From DASULK01 sp036381835 (GTDB taxonomy: Bacteria; Actinomycetota; Actinomycetes; Mycobacteriales; Micromonosporaceae), in the NCBI GenBank assembly GCA_036381835.1, contig DASVCA010000047.1, positions 15,469-79,468 of the forward strand: a DNA stretch of 64,000 bases, written 5' to 3'. A program made the position numbers and the translations under genes. The notes beneath the pieces are model-generated. The model was not told the origin of the DNA and searched no databases. It was given only the letters and a program-made list of their open reading frames with translations. This document shows, in pieces, positions 42,886 through 51,471 of this stretch. How positions within the stretch are numbered: the stretch's first letter is position 1; each line of letters starts with the position of its first letter.

Positions 42886-43127
42886 GGCCCCGCAATCATT
42901 GCACATCGGCAACTCAAGCGGCTTGCTCCCATCCGGCCCCGCCAGAGGCTCCGCAAGCATACGCGATAGCGGGGCCAGTGGCCAAACCGTCCGGGTGCAG
43001 CCCCGAGTCTAGCGCCGGTCGGCCGTCGATGCCTCGATCGGGGGTCGCCCGGCGTCGCCGGACGTGCCCGCATGAGCCGACTCGATCACCGGACCAAGCA
43101 CTGGGGCGCCCAGGGTCCGGTCCCGGG

Positions 43128-44018
43128 TCAGCCGAGCAGGATGATCCCGTACCTCCGCTTCAGGTCGCGGATGATCTCCGGGCACGCGGCCACCGTGGTG
43201 GTGCGGTCGCCGCCGCCGTCGTGCAGCAACACGATCGCCCCGGGCTTCGCCTTCTCCGTGACCCGCTGTACGAGCACCTCCGCGCTCGGTCGCTCCCAGT
43301 CCCGAGGATCGACGCTCCAGTGCAGGGCGCGCATGCCGAGTTCCTGCGCAACCTGGACCGCGGCCGGCGTCCACTTGCCGCCCGGATGACGGAAGTAACT
43401 GATCTCCGCGTCGGGTACGGCACGGCGGATCGCATCGTTGGTGCGCTGCAGGTTCGCGCGGATCTCCGCGGCCGAACGCTCGCCGAGATCGAACTCATGG
43501 TTCCAGCTGTGATTGCACAGCGTGTGGCCCTCGCGCACGATGCGGGCGACCAGGTCCGGATACTTCTTCGCCTGCGTGCCGACCAGGCAGAAGGTGGCGT
43601 GCACCCGGGACTCCCGCAGCTCTTCGAGGATCTTCGGCGTCCACACCGGATGGGGCCCGTCGTCGAAGGTGAGCGCCACCCCCTCCGCACCGGTGGTGCG
43701 TTGCAGGTCCAGTGCCTGAGCCGTCGGGCTGCGGCTGGGTCGCTGCGATGCGGAAGGCGACGGTGATTGCGCCGGGCGGGTGGCTCGGCTGGTCGGCGTC
43801 GGAGTGGTCGGGGATTTCGGGGCTCGCGGAGTGGTCCCGCCGGCGCTCGGTGCCCCTTCTCCCGCCGGGCGCAGGCTCGGACCGTCCACGACCACCGGAC
43901 GCGCGTGCCACTCGGCCGGCCGCACAGCGGCTTCGCGACTCACCGCCCATTGCACGGCCATGATCACGGCCGTCACGGTGAGCGCTGCCGCTAGCGCGGC
44001 GACTGAACGTCGTGTCAT
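43128..44018 (-). CDS. Polysaccharide deacetylase (NodB/CE4), membrane-anchored or secreted
   Basis: 296 aa. An N-terminal hydrophobic segment (about 6-25) is a signal anchor or signal peptide, followed by a Ser/Thr/Pro linker (about 45-105), then the NodB domain. Catalytic motif 1 is TFDDGPH and the metal His pair is in HSWNH. Such enzymes de-N-acetylate peptidoglycan or chitin-like polymers outside the cell. ATG at 44018 has GGGGAG upstream. Confidence 0.9.
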   Translation of the reverse strand: MTRRSVAALAAALTVTAVIMAVQWAVSREAAVRPAEWHARPVVVDGPSLRPAGEGAPSAGGTTPRAPKSPTTPTPTSRATRPAQSPSPSASQRPSRSPTAQALDLQRTTGAEGVALTFDDGPHPVWTPKILEELRESRVHATFCLVGTQAKKYPDLVARIVREGHTLCNHSWNHEFDLGERSAAEIRANLQRTNDAIRRAVPDAEISYFRHPGGKWTPAAVQVAQELGMRALHWSVDPRDWERPSAEVLVQRVTEKAKPGAIVLLHDGGGDRTTTVAACPEIIRDLKRRYGIILLG

Positions 44019-44089
44019 CGGTGATGCTCCCCGGGGGGAGGGACAGTCGATGTCTACCGCGGCGGCCGAGGGAGGCGTGCTGCGATGCC

Positions 44090-44617
44090 CTAACGGTAGT
44101 GGGCGAGCACCCCACCGAGCCAGGGTGCGTAGTGGTCCGGATCGCTGTCCAATTGGGTGCGTAGCTGTGACAGGCCGACCCAGCGGAGCGCGGCCACCTC
44201 GGCCGGGTCCGGCCGCAGCGGCTGATCGGCGGGAAGCTCGCCGCGCAACACGTGGTCGTACTCGAACTCCACCCGGCCGGTCGATGGATCCTCCGCCCGG
44301 TACGCGTAAACTCCGAGCTCGGTGAGGGCCACCGGTCCGATGCCCAGCTCCTCTCGCAGCCGGATGTTCGCCGCCGCCAGCACCGACTGCCCGGGCGCGG
44401 GGTGACCGCAGCAGGCGTTGGCCCAGCGCAGCGGGAAACGGGTCTTCACCGCCGCCCGTTGTTGCAGCAGCAACCGGCCGGCGGCGTCGGTCAGCAGCAC
44501 CGAGAAGGCCCGGTGCAGGCGGCCGGGCGGTCGGTGTGCCTCGTCCACCCGGCAGGTGCCGATCGCCCGCCCGAAGTGGTCGACCAGTTCGACCGGATGC
44601 GCTTCGCGGGCGCTCAT
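44090..44617 (-). CDS. idi: Isopentenyl-diphosphate delta-isomerase, type I (Nudix)
   Basis: 175 aa with the type I active-site Cys in ANACCGHP and the Nudix-like RLREELGI helix. It interconverts IPP and DMAPP, the starting units for carotenoids. The start overlaps the crtI stop by 4 nt (ATGA), so it is translated with crtI. Confidence 0.93.
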   Translation of the reverse strand: MSAREAHPVELVDHFGRAIGTCRVDEAHRPPGRLHRAFSVLLTDAAGRLLLQQRAAVKTRFPLRWANACCGHPAPGQSVLAAANIRLREELGIGPVALTELGVYAYRAEDPSTGRVEFEYDHVLRGELPADQPLRPDPAEVAALRWVGLSQLRTQLDSDPDHYAPWLGGVLAHYR

Positions 44618-46095
44618 CGCGTCGCTCCGGTGATCCGGTCGGCCGCGAGCTTGCCGGAGATCAGCACCATCGGGACACCGACACCCGGTTGCGTTCCGGC
44701 CCCGACGAACACCACGTTCGCCAACGCCGGATGCAGATTGGGCGGACGGAACGGGCCGGTCTGCCGGAAGCTGTGCGCGGCGGAGAACGGGGTGCCGGCC
44801 GGTAGACCAGCATCGGCCCAGTCGGCCGGGGTCACCACCTGCGACACCTCGATACCTTCCGCGAAGCCCCGGTAGCCGCGCGACTCCAGGATGTCGATCA
44901 CCTGCTCGGCGTACCGCTGGGCGAGCCCGTCCCGCCAGTCGAGCCGGGCCCGATCGAGGTTGGGCACCGGGACGAGCACGTAGTAGGTGTGTCGCCCGGT
45001 CGGCGCCACCGAGGGGTCGGTACGGCTCGGGTTGGTGACCAGCAGGGACGGGTCGGACATCAGGCGGCCCTGGTCGATCACCTCGGCGAAGGCCCGCCGC
45101 CAGTCCCGGCCGAAGTGGATGTTGTGGTGGGCGATCCGCGAGTAGGTCCGCCGGGAGCCGACGTGCAGCACCACGCAGGACGGGGAGTAGCGGAACCGGC
45201 GGCCCCGGGCGGGCGGTAGCAGGTCGCGGCGAGCGACCGGCAGCTCGGGGTTGAGCACCACCACATCCGCGGGGACGTACTCGCCGTCATCGGTGATCAC
45301 GCCGGTCGCCCGCCCGGCCCGGGTGACCACCCGCCGCACCGTGACGCCGTAGCGGATCTGCACCCCGTGCTTGTCTGCGGCACCGGCCAGCGCCCGTGGC
45401 ACGGCGTGCACGCCGCCCCGCGGGAAGTAGACCCCGCAGACCGCGTCGAGGTACGCAATGACCGCGTAGATGGCGAGCGCCTTCTGCGGCGCGAGACCCG
45501 CGTACATCGCCTGGAACGAGAAGATCCGCCGGGTTCGCGGATCGGTGAGGAATTGGTCGACCTTGGTCTGCAGCCGGCGGAACGCCCCGGCGGCGAGGAG
45601 ACGGATCAGGTTGGCGGTCAGCAGATCCCGCGGCGAGTCGAGGTTGCGTTCGATGAAGTCGGCGCGTTCGAGGTGCCACAGCCGCCGGGTGTAGTCGACG
45701 AACCGCAGATAGCCGTCCGCCTCCCGCGGACCGCAGACCCGGGACAACTGCTCCGCCATGCGGACCGTGTCCGCGATCACATCGAGGGTCGATCCGTCCG
45801 GGAAGAAGGCCCGGTAGGCGGGGTCGAGTCGGACGAGATCGAGCCAGTCGGTCAGCTCCTCGCCGACCGCCCCCAGCGTCTCTGCGAGCAGGTCGGGCAT
45901 GGTCAGCACGGTCGGTCCGGTGTCGAACTCGTAACCGTTCAAGCTGAGCTGTCCGGCCCGGCCGCCCGGCACCGGCTCGCGTTCCAGCACGGTCACCTGC
46001 CGGCCGCGACCGGCCAGGTGCAGGGCGCAGGCCAAGCCGCCCAGGCCGGCGCCGACCACCACCACCCGATCGGTCCGCCCGCTGACGCCTCGCAC
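44614..46095 (-). CDS. crtI: Phytoene desaturase
   Basis: About 493 aa from GTG 46095. It has the FAD-binding VVVVGAGLGGLACALHL near the N-terminus, the GYEFDTGPT segment and the C-terminal carotenoid oxidase signature around VGAGTQPGVGVPMVL. It introduces double bonds into phytoene to give lycopene or similar. The GTG has no ribosome site but TACGCT lies 7 nt upstream on its strand (46108-46103), suggesting a leaderless mRNA. An upstream ATG at 46128 would leave only 28-34 nt to the divergent crtB start. Confidence 0.92.
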   Translation of the reverse strand: MRGVSGRTDRVVVVGAGLGGLACALHLAGRGRQVTVLEREPVPGGRAGQLSLNGYEFDTGPTVLTMPDLLAETLGAVGEELTDWLDLVRLDPAYRAFFPDGSTLDVIADTVRMAEQLSRVCGPREADGYLRFVDYTRRLWHLERADFIERNLDSPRDLLTANLIRLLAAGAFRRLQTKVDQFLTDPRTRRIFSFQAMYAGLAPQKALAIYAVIAYLDAVCGVYFPRGGVHAVPRALAGAADKHGVQIRYGVTVRRVVTRAGRATGVITDDGEYVPADVVVLNPELPVARRDLLPPARGRRFRYSPSCVVLHVGSRRTYSRIAHHNIHFGRDWRRAFAEVIDQGRLMSDPSLLVTNPSRTDPSVAPTGRHTYYVLVPVPNLDRARLDWRDGLAQRYAEQVIDILESRGYRGFAEGIEVSQVVTPADWADAGLPAGTPFSAAHSFRQTGPFRPPNLHPALANVVFVGAGTQPGVGVPMVLISGKLAADRITGATR

Positions 46096-46162
46096 ACCCC
46101 TGAGCGTACCGTTGAGGTGCCCGAACATCCGGTCGCCGCGTGGATAACTGTGAGGAGTGTCG
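46096..46162. promoter_or_regulatory. Short divergent promoter region between crtI and crtB
   Basis: Only 67 nt separate the two start codons. TACGCT (minus strand, 46108-46103) can serve as the crtI -10. The crtB side has GAGGAG (46152-46157) as ribosome site, so its promoter must overlap the crtI coding start or the crtI promoter. Confidence 0.4.
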
Positions 46163-47035
46163 ATGGAAGCCGGTCTCGCGGCGGCCTATGCACGCTGTCG
46201 TGAGCTGCACCGACGGCACGGACGCAGCTACTATCTCGCCACTCGGCTGCTGCCCGCCTGGAAGCGGCGGCATGTGCACGCGCTCTACGGCTTCACCCGC
46301 TACGCGGACGAGATAGTCGACCACACCGGTCGGCAGACCCCCGCCGAACGCGCCGCCCGGCTGACCGAGTGGTCGGCCCGGTTCCTCGCCGGCCTGCACG
46401 GGGAACCGGTCGACGACCCACTGCTCCCCGCGGTGCTGCACACCATCGCCGTCTTCGACCTCGATCGCGCCGACTTCGCGCTGTTCCTGCGCAGTATGGC
46501 CATGGACCTGACCGTCACCTCGTACGCCCGCTACGACGATCTGCTCGACTACATGGCGGGCTCGGCGGCGGCGATCGGCACCATGATGCTGCCGATCCTC
46601 GGCACCGACGATCCGGTCGCCGCCCGCGAACCGGCCCGCCAACTCGGCTTCGCCTTCCAGCTGACCAACTTCATCCGCGACGTCGCCGAAGACCTCCGGC
46701 GGGGCCGGATCTACCTGCCCGAGGAGGACCTCGCCGCCTTCGGCGTCACCCGGGATCAGCTGTCGGCCGCGGTTGTCCGACGCACGGCCACCCCGGCAGT
46801 ACGCGAGTTGATCGAGTACGAGGTCCGGCGTGCCCGCGCCCATTACGCACGGGCAGCCGAGGGCATCGAGTTGCTGCACCGCACCTCGCGAGCCTGCATC
46901 CGCACCGCCTACCTGCTGTATCAGGGAATACTCGACGAGGTCGAAGCGGCCGGATACGACGTCTTCGACCGCCGGGCGGTGGTGCCGCCCCAGCGCCGGG
47001 CGGTACTGTTCGCCCGCGCGTTGGTCGCGGCCTGA
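46163..47035 (+). CDS. crtB: Phytoene synthase
   Basis: About 290 aa. The two Asp-rich substrate motifs are YADEIVD (around residue 50) and RDVAEDL (around residue 175), with the LGFAFQLTNFIRD block that marks squalene/phytoene synthases. It joins two GGPP molecules. No GGPP synthase (crtE) is in the window. ATG at 46163 has GAGGAG 5 nt upstream; GTG at 46157 would overlap that site. Confidence 0.92.
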   Translation: MEAGLAAAYARCRELHRRHGRSYYLATRLLPAWKRRHVHALYGFTRYADEIVDHTGRQTPAERAARLTEWSARFLAGLHGEPVDDPLLPAVLHTIAVFDLDRADFALFLRSMAMDLTVTSYARYDDLLDYMAGSAAAIGTMMLPILGTDDPVAAREPARQLGFAFQLTNFIRDVAEDLRRGRIYLPEEDLAAFGVTRDQLSAAVVRRTATPAVRELIEYEVRRARAHYARAAEGIELLHRTSRACIRTAYLLYQGILDEVEAAGYDVFDRRAVVPPQRRAVLFARALVAA

Positions 47036-47050
47036 ACTCCGCGGGCCGAC

Positions 47051-48079
47051 CTACCCGTACGACGGGGTGAGCGCGGGGCGCAGGGCCGGTGTCGGCGCGC
47101 CCGCCCCGGCGGCCACACCGTCGAGCAGGTCCCGTAGCGCGTGCCGGCCGTCGTAGTTCGGTCGCCAGCCGAGCTCGTGCTCCGCCCGGGAGCAGTCCAT
47201 CAGGGGAATGGCGGCGGCGATGTCGACCCACGTCGGCGGCGTCGGTTGCAGGCCGAGCCGCCATGACGCGGCGGTCAGTGTCCGGACCATGCCGAGCGAC
47301 ATGGGTAGCTTGACGCCGTAGGTCTCCTCCGCCAACGCCTGCCCGTCGAGGGGGGGATCGGCGGCGATGTTGAACGCGCCTCGAACATCGCCGCGCAGCA
47401 CCCGCAGGTACGCGTCAGCGACGTCCTCGGCGTGCACGACCTGAACCCGGAGCCGTCGGTGCAGGGGAATGAGCGGTGATCCCCGGCGCACCATGAACCG
47501 TCCGAACCGTCCGAGGAAGTGCTTGGTGAACTCGATGCCGGCCTCGCGTTGGAAGACCAGAGCCTGGCGCAGGCGTACCACCCGCAGTTGGGGCTCCCGG
47601 CGTTCGAGGTCGTCGAGGAGGGCCTCCACCGTCGCTTTGTCGATGCTGAAGTCGGCCACCGGAACGCCCAGCACCGGCCAGCTCTCGTCGACGTACCGGT
47701 TCTTCGGCCCCGGGCTGTACGCCGCCGACGCGGACGCATAGATCAAGCTACCGACGCCGGCCTGCACCGTGGCGTCGCAGACCTGTCGGGAGCCGCGCAG
47801 ATTGGTGGCCCGCTGGTGCGGGCGGTGATAGGTGGGTACGTTCTGCCAGGCCAGATGCACCACCGCGTCCGCGCCGCGGAACCGTTCGGTGAGCCGCTCG
47901 ACGGCGTCGGCGGCACCGACATCGATGCTGTGCCATTCGACGCGATCGTAGGGTGGCCCGGCACCCGGTCCGGGAGTCCGGCGGGCGAAGCCGACGACCT
48001 CGATGTCCGGCTCGACGCTGAGCCTGCGCAGCAGCGCCGTCCCCACATTGCCGGTAGCTCCGGTGACCGCGACCTTCAT
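47051..48079 (-). CDS. NAD-dependent epimerase/dehydratase family protein
   Basis: 342-aa extended SDR starting MKVAVTGATGNVGTALL, with ASASAAYSPG as the substrate-binding Ser region. The expected Tyr-x-x-x-Lys is replaced by a FSIDKATVE segment, so Tyr is missing at the usual place. Its role is unknown. It is convergent with crtB (15 nt between stops) and divergent from the Rieske gene. Confidence 0.83.
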   Translation of the reverse strand: MKVAVTGATGNVGTALLRRLSVEPDIEVVGFARRTPGPGAGPPYDRVEWHSIDVGAADAVERLTERFRGADAVVHLAWQNVPTYHRPHQRATNLRGSRQVCDATVQAGVGSLIYASASAAYSPGPKNRYVDESWPVLGVPVADFSIDKATVEALLDDLERREPQLRVVRLRQALVFQREAGIEFTKHFLGRFGRFMVRRGSPLIPLHRRLRVQVVHAEDVADAYLRVLRGDVRGAFNIAADPPLDGQALAEETYGVKLPMSLGMVRTLTAASWRLGLQPTPPTWVDIAAAIPLMDCSRAEHELGWRPNYDGRHALRDLLDGVAAGAGAPTPALRPALTPSYG

Positions 48080-48164
48080 GCCGGCTCGACTACCCGGACA
48101 TCGTTTCCGCATGCGGTCCGGTTTGCGGCGCGACTCGACGGGTAGTCGGCGCGACGTGCGCGAG

Positions 48165-49007
48165 ATGATCGTCAAGCTTGAGCAGGCGTCGCGGCTCGAC
48201 CGCATCGGCGACCGACTGCAGCGGGTCGTGCTGAAGGTGCTGCGTCCCCAACGGGTCAGGGATTTCCTACACGGGGTGTGGCTGGGTCACCCGCTGCATC
48301 CCGCCATGGTGCAGGTGCCCATCGGTGCCTGGACGAGTTCGGCGATGCTGGATCTGATGCCCGGGCAGCAGCGGGCCGCCGACGCGCTGCTCACGGTCGG
48401 CACGGCCGCCGCGCTACCCACCGCGGTCGCCGGGCTCAACGACTGGGCGTCCCTGTCCCGGGAGCAGCGGCGGGTCGGTCTGGTGCACGCGATGTCCAAC
48501 ACGGTCGGGGTGGGCCTGTTCGTCGCCTCGCTCGCCGCCCGGATGCGCGGCGACTACCAGCGGGGCCGGGTCCTTTCGTTCCTCGGCCTGACCGCGGCCA
48601 CCGGTGGCGCCTACCTCGGCGGTCACCTCGCCTACAAGCAGGGTGCCGCGGTCAACAGCGGGGTGCCGGACCTGCGGCACATCAGCGAAGGCTGGCATTC
48701 GGTCGCGGAGTTCGCCGCGCTGCCGGAGGCCGAGCTGGTGAACCGGCAGATCGGGCACGTCGGTGTGCTGCTCTATCGGGAGGGTGACCGGGTCAGCGCG
48801 CTGCTGGACCGCTGCGCCCACCAGAGCGGCCCGCTCAGTCAAGGCAGAATCGTCCGGGTCGACGGGCAGGTCTGCGTGATGTGCCCCTGGCATGGCAGCA
48901 CCTACCAGTTGTCGGACGGGGAGGTCGTGCACGGCCCGGCCGGGACGGATCAGCAGGTGCTGCCGACCCGGGTCGTGGACGGGATGGTGCAGGCCCGTCT
49001 GCCGTGA
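48165..49007 (+). CDS. DUF2231 membrane domain fused to a Rieske [2Fe-2S] domain
   Basis: About 280 aa. The N-terminal DUF2231 part has the HPLHPAMVQVPIG signature and four hydrophobic segments (about residues 45-165). The C-terminal Rieske domain binds [2Fe-2S] through CAHQSG and CPWHGSTY. This suggests a membrane-bound electron-transfer protein. ATG at 48165 is chosen by similarity of the following sequence; no strong ribosome site is seen and GTG at 48156 is possible. Confidence 0.83.
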   Translation: MIVKLEQASRLDRIGDRLQRVVLKVLRPQRVRDFLHGVWLGHPLHPAMVQVPIGAWTSSAMLDLMPGQQRAADALLTVGTAAALPTAVAGLNDWASLSREQRRVGLVHAMSNTVGVGLFVASLAARMRGDYQRGRVLSFLGLTAATGGAYLGGHLAYKQGAAVNSGVPDLRHISEGWHSVAEFAALPEAELVNRQIGHVGVLLYREGDRVSALLDRCAHQSGPLSQGRIVRVDGQVCVMCPWHGSTYQLSDGEVVHGPAGTDQQVLPTRVVDGMVQARLP

Positions 49008-49017
49008 CGGCCGCCGC

Positions 49018-51276
49018 TCACGGCTCGGGATCGGGTTCGACCCGGTCGATCCGGTGGGCGAGACCGGTGTGACGCCGTCCGGTGCCGGCCGCGCGCACCG
49101 CGATCGCCACCGCTTTGCGGCTGCCGACGAGCACCACCAGCTTCCTGGCCCGGGTGACCGCGGTGTAGAGCAGGTTGCGTTGCAGCATCGGGTAGGAGCT
49201 CACGGTCAGCGGCACGACGACCGCCGGATACTCGCTGCCCTGGGCGCGGTGCACGGTGATCGCGTACGCGTGCTGCAGCTCGTCGAGTTCGTCGAAGTCG
49301 TACTCGACATCCTCGTCCTCGTCGGTACGCACGGTCAGCTGCCGCTCCTCCAGGGACAGGGTGGTGACGACGCCGACGGTGCCGTTGAACACCCCGGCGG
49401 TGCCCTTGCCGTAGTTGTTGCGGATCTGGATCACCTTGTCGCCGATGCGGAAGACCCGCGCGCCGTGCCGCCGCTCGGGCCTGCCTTCCCGGTACGGGGT
49501 GAGTGCCTGCTGCAGGAGGGTGTTGAGGTTGCCGGCACCGGAGGGACCGCGGTGCATCGGGGTGAGCACCTGGATGTCGCGGGGATGGATGCCGAACTTG
49601 CCCGGGATCCGACGGGCCACGAGATCCACCACCAGTTCGGCGGTGGCCTGCGGTTCCTCGGCCGGGAAGAGGAAGAAGTCGTCGTAGTCGTCGGTCACGG
49701 GCGGCTGACCCCGGTTGATGCGGTGGGCGTTGGCCACCACGCCCGACTGCTGGGCCTGTCGGAAGATCTTCGTCAGGCGCACCCGGGGGAGGGGCGCCGC
49801 GGTCAGCAGGTCTCGCAGCACCTCTCCGGCCCCGACCGAGGGAAGCTGGTCGACGTCGCCGACGAGCAGCAGGTGCGCACCGGACGGCACGGCCTTGACC
49901 AGCTTGTTGGCCAGCAGCAGGTCCAGCATAGAGGCTTCGTCCACGACGACCAGGTCGGCGTCGATCGGGTTGTCGCGGTCGAAGGCGGCGTCCCCGCCCG
50001 GGCGTAGCTGCAGCAGCCGGTGCACGGTCGCGGCCGGGTGGCCGGTCAGTTCGGTGAGCCGTTTGGCCGCCCGGCCCGTCGGCGCCGCCAGCACGATCTT
50101 CGCCTTTTTGGCCGCCGCCGCCGTGATGATCGATCTGACGGTGAACGACTTGCCGCAGCCGGGTCCGCCGGTGAGGACGGCGACCTTGGCGGTGAGCGCG
50201 AGTCGTACGGCCTGGCGCTGTTCCTCGGCGAGGTCGACGCCGGTCTTGCCGGCCAGCCAGGTGAAGACCTTGTCCCAGTCGACGGCGGCGAAGCTCGCCA
50301 GCCGGTCCTCCCGGGCGTGCAGCAGTCGCAGCAGGTTGCTGGCCAGGGAGCGCTCGGCGCGGTGGAACGGCACCAGGTAGACGGCGGGAATGGTGCCGCC
50401 CTCGTCGGCCGGGTTCGGGAGCTGCTCGTGGACCACTCCCTCGGTCGTGGCCAGCTCGTGCAGGCAGGCGCGGACCAGGTCGGCGGTGACCTGCAGGATT
50501 TCGGCGGCGTCCGCGATCAGGTTGGGTTCCGGTAGGTAGCAGTGTCCGGCATCGGCGGCTTCCGAGAGGGTGTAGCGGATGCCGGCCCGCACCCGGTCGG
50601 GGCTGTCGTGGGGGATGCCGACGGCGCGGGCGATGGTGTCGGCGGTCTTGAAGCCGATGCCCCACACGTCCTCGGCGAGTCGGTACGGCTCGTTGCGCAC
50701 GACCGAGATCGACGCGTCCCCGTACTGTTTGTAGATCCGCACCGCGAGCGAGGTGGAGACGCCGACACCCTGCAGGAAGACCATCACCTCCTTGATGGCC
50801 TTCTGCTCCTCCCAGGCGTCCGCGATCATGGTGGTGCGCTTGGGTCCGAGGCCGGGCACCTCGACGAGTCGAGCGGGTTCCTCGTCGATGACCCGGAGCG
50901 TGTCCGCACCGAAGTGGGCGACGATGCGGGCGGCCGTCTTCGGGCCGATGCCCTTGATGAGTCCGGAGCCGAGGTAGCGCTCGATGCCTTGGACGGTGGC
51001 GGGCAGCACGGTGGTGTAGGAGTCCACTTCGAACTGCCGCCCGTAGCGGGGATGCGAGCGCCATCGGCCGACCAGGCGCAGTGACTCGCCCGGCTGCACG
51101 CCGAGCAGCGGGCCGGTGACGGTCAGCAGATCCTTGCCGGAGCGTTCGGTCGCCACCCGGGCGACGGTGTAGCCGGTCTCCTCGTTCGCGTAGGTGACGC
51201 GCTCCAGCACCGCTTCCAGCTCCACCGTGCCCGGTCGGGGCGACGGTGTGGGTGTGGTCGTGGTCACCCGGGTCAT
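49018..51276 (-). CDS. recD2: RecD2-type ATP-dependent DNA helicase
   Basis: 752 aa. An N-terminal OB-like and tandem helix-hairpin-helix region (GIGPKTAARI, VPGLGPKRT) precedes the SF1B helicase core with Walker A TGGPGCGKSFT, Walker B VVVDEASM and the VHRAQGSEYP motif near the end. RecD2 is a 5'-3' helicase present in species with or without RecBCD and linked to mismatch repair and oxidative damage tolerance. It is divergent from the peroxiredoxin gene. Confidence 0.92.
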   Translation of the reverse strand: MTRVTTTTPTPSPRPGTVELEAVLERVTYANEETGYTVARVATERSGKDLLTVTGPLLGVQPGESLRLVGRWRSHPRYGRQFEVDSYTTVLPATVQGIERYLGSGLIKGIGPKTAARIVAHFGADTLRVIDEEPARLVEVPGLGPKRTTMIADAWEEQKAIKEVMVFLQGVGVSTSLAVRIYKQYGDASISVVRNEPYRLAEDVWGIGFKTADTIARAVGIPHDSPDRVRAGIRYTLSEAADAGHCYLPEPNLIADAAEILQVTADLVRACLHELATTEGVVHEQLPNPADEGGTIPAVYLVPFHRAERSLASNLLRLLHAREDRLASFAAVDWDKVFTWLAGKTGVDLAEEQRQAVRLALTAKVAVLTGGPGCGKSFTVRSIITAAAAKKAKIVLAAPTGRAAKRLTELTGHPAATVHRLLQLRPGGDAAFDRDNPIDADLVVVDEASMLDLLLANKLVKAVPSGAHLLLVGDVDQLPSVGAGEVLRDLLTAAPLPRVRLTKIFRQAQQSGVVANAHRINRGQPPVTDDYDDFFLFPAEEPQATAELVVDLVARRIPGKFGIHPRDIQVLTPMHRGPSGAGNLNTLLQQALTPYREGRPERRHGARVFRIGDKVIQIRNNYGKGTAGVFNGTVGVVTTLSLEERQLTVRTDEDEDVEYDFDELDELQHAYAITVHRAQGSEYPAVVVPLTVSSYPMLQRNLLYTAVTRARKLVVLVGSRKAVAIAVRAAGTGRRHTGLAHRIDRVEPDPEP

Positions 51277-51357
51277 CTTGCCGCAGTGCTGGGGCCGGTT
51301 GGCCAGCGGATCCGGCGGCGTTTCGGGTACGTGCAGCCGGCCGCAGCCCCGTCGATC

Positions 51358-51375
51358 TATACCCTGGGGGGTATA
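51358..51375 (+). promoter_or_regulatory. Palindromic operator overlapping a -10 box (CsoR/CstR-family-like)
   Basis: TATACCC (51358-51364), TGGG, then GGGTATA (51369-51375). The ATACCC/GGGTAT arms resemble operators of the CsoR superfamily (copper CsoR, persulfide CstR). TATACT (51372-51377) overlaps the right arm and fits a -10 for the peroxiredoxin gene, so binding would repress it. No regulator gene of this family is in the window. Confidence 0.6.
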
Positions 51376-51387
51376 CTAATTTGGAAT

Positions 51388-51402
51388 CGCTCAAGTTGAG
51401 CG
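51388..51402 (+). promoter_or_regulatory. Second palindrome in the peroxiredoxin leader
   Basis: CGCTCAA (51388-51394), G, TTGAGCG (51396-51402): a perfect 7-1-7 palindrome 10 nt after the presumed -10. It may bind a second regulator or form a hairpin in the 5' leader. Confidence 0.4.
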
Positions 51403-51471
51403 AGCTGATCGACCAGACGGTCGCTGCCGTGTTCTGCACAAGCCCAGGCTTGCGCAGGGAAGGAGAACGAG

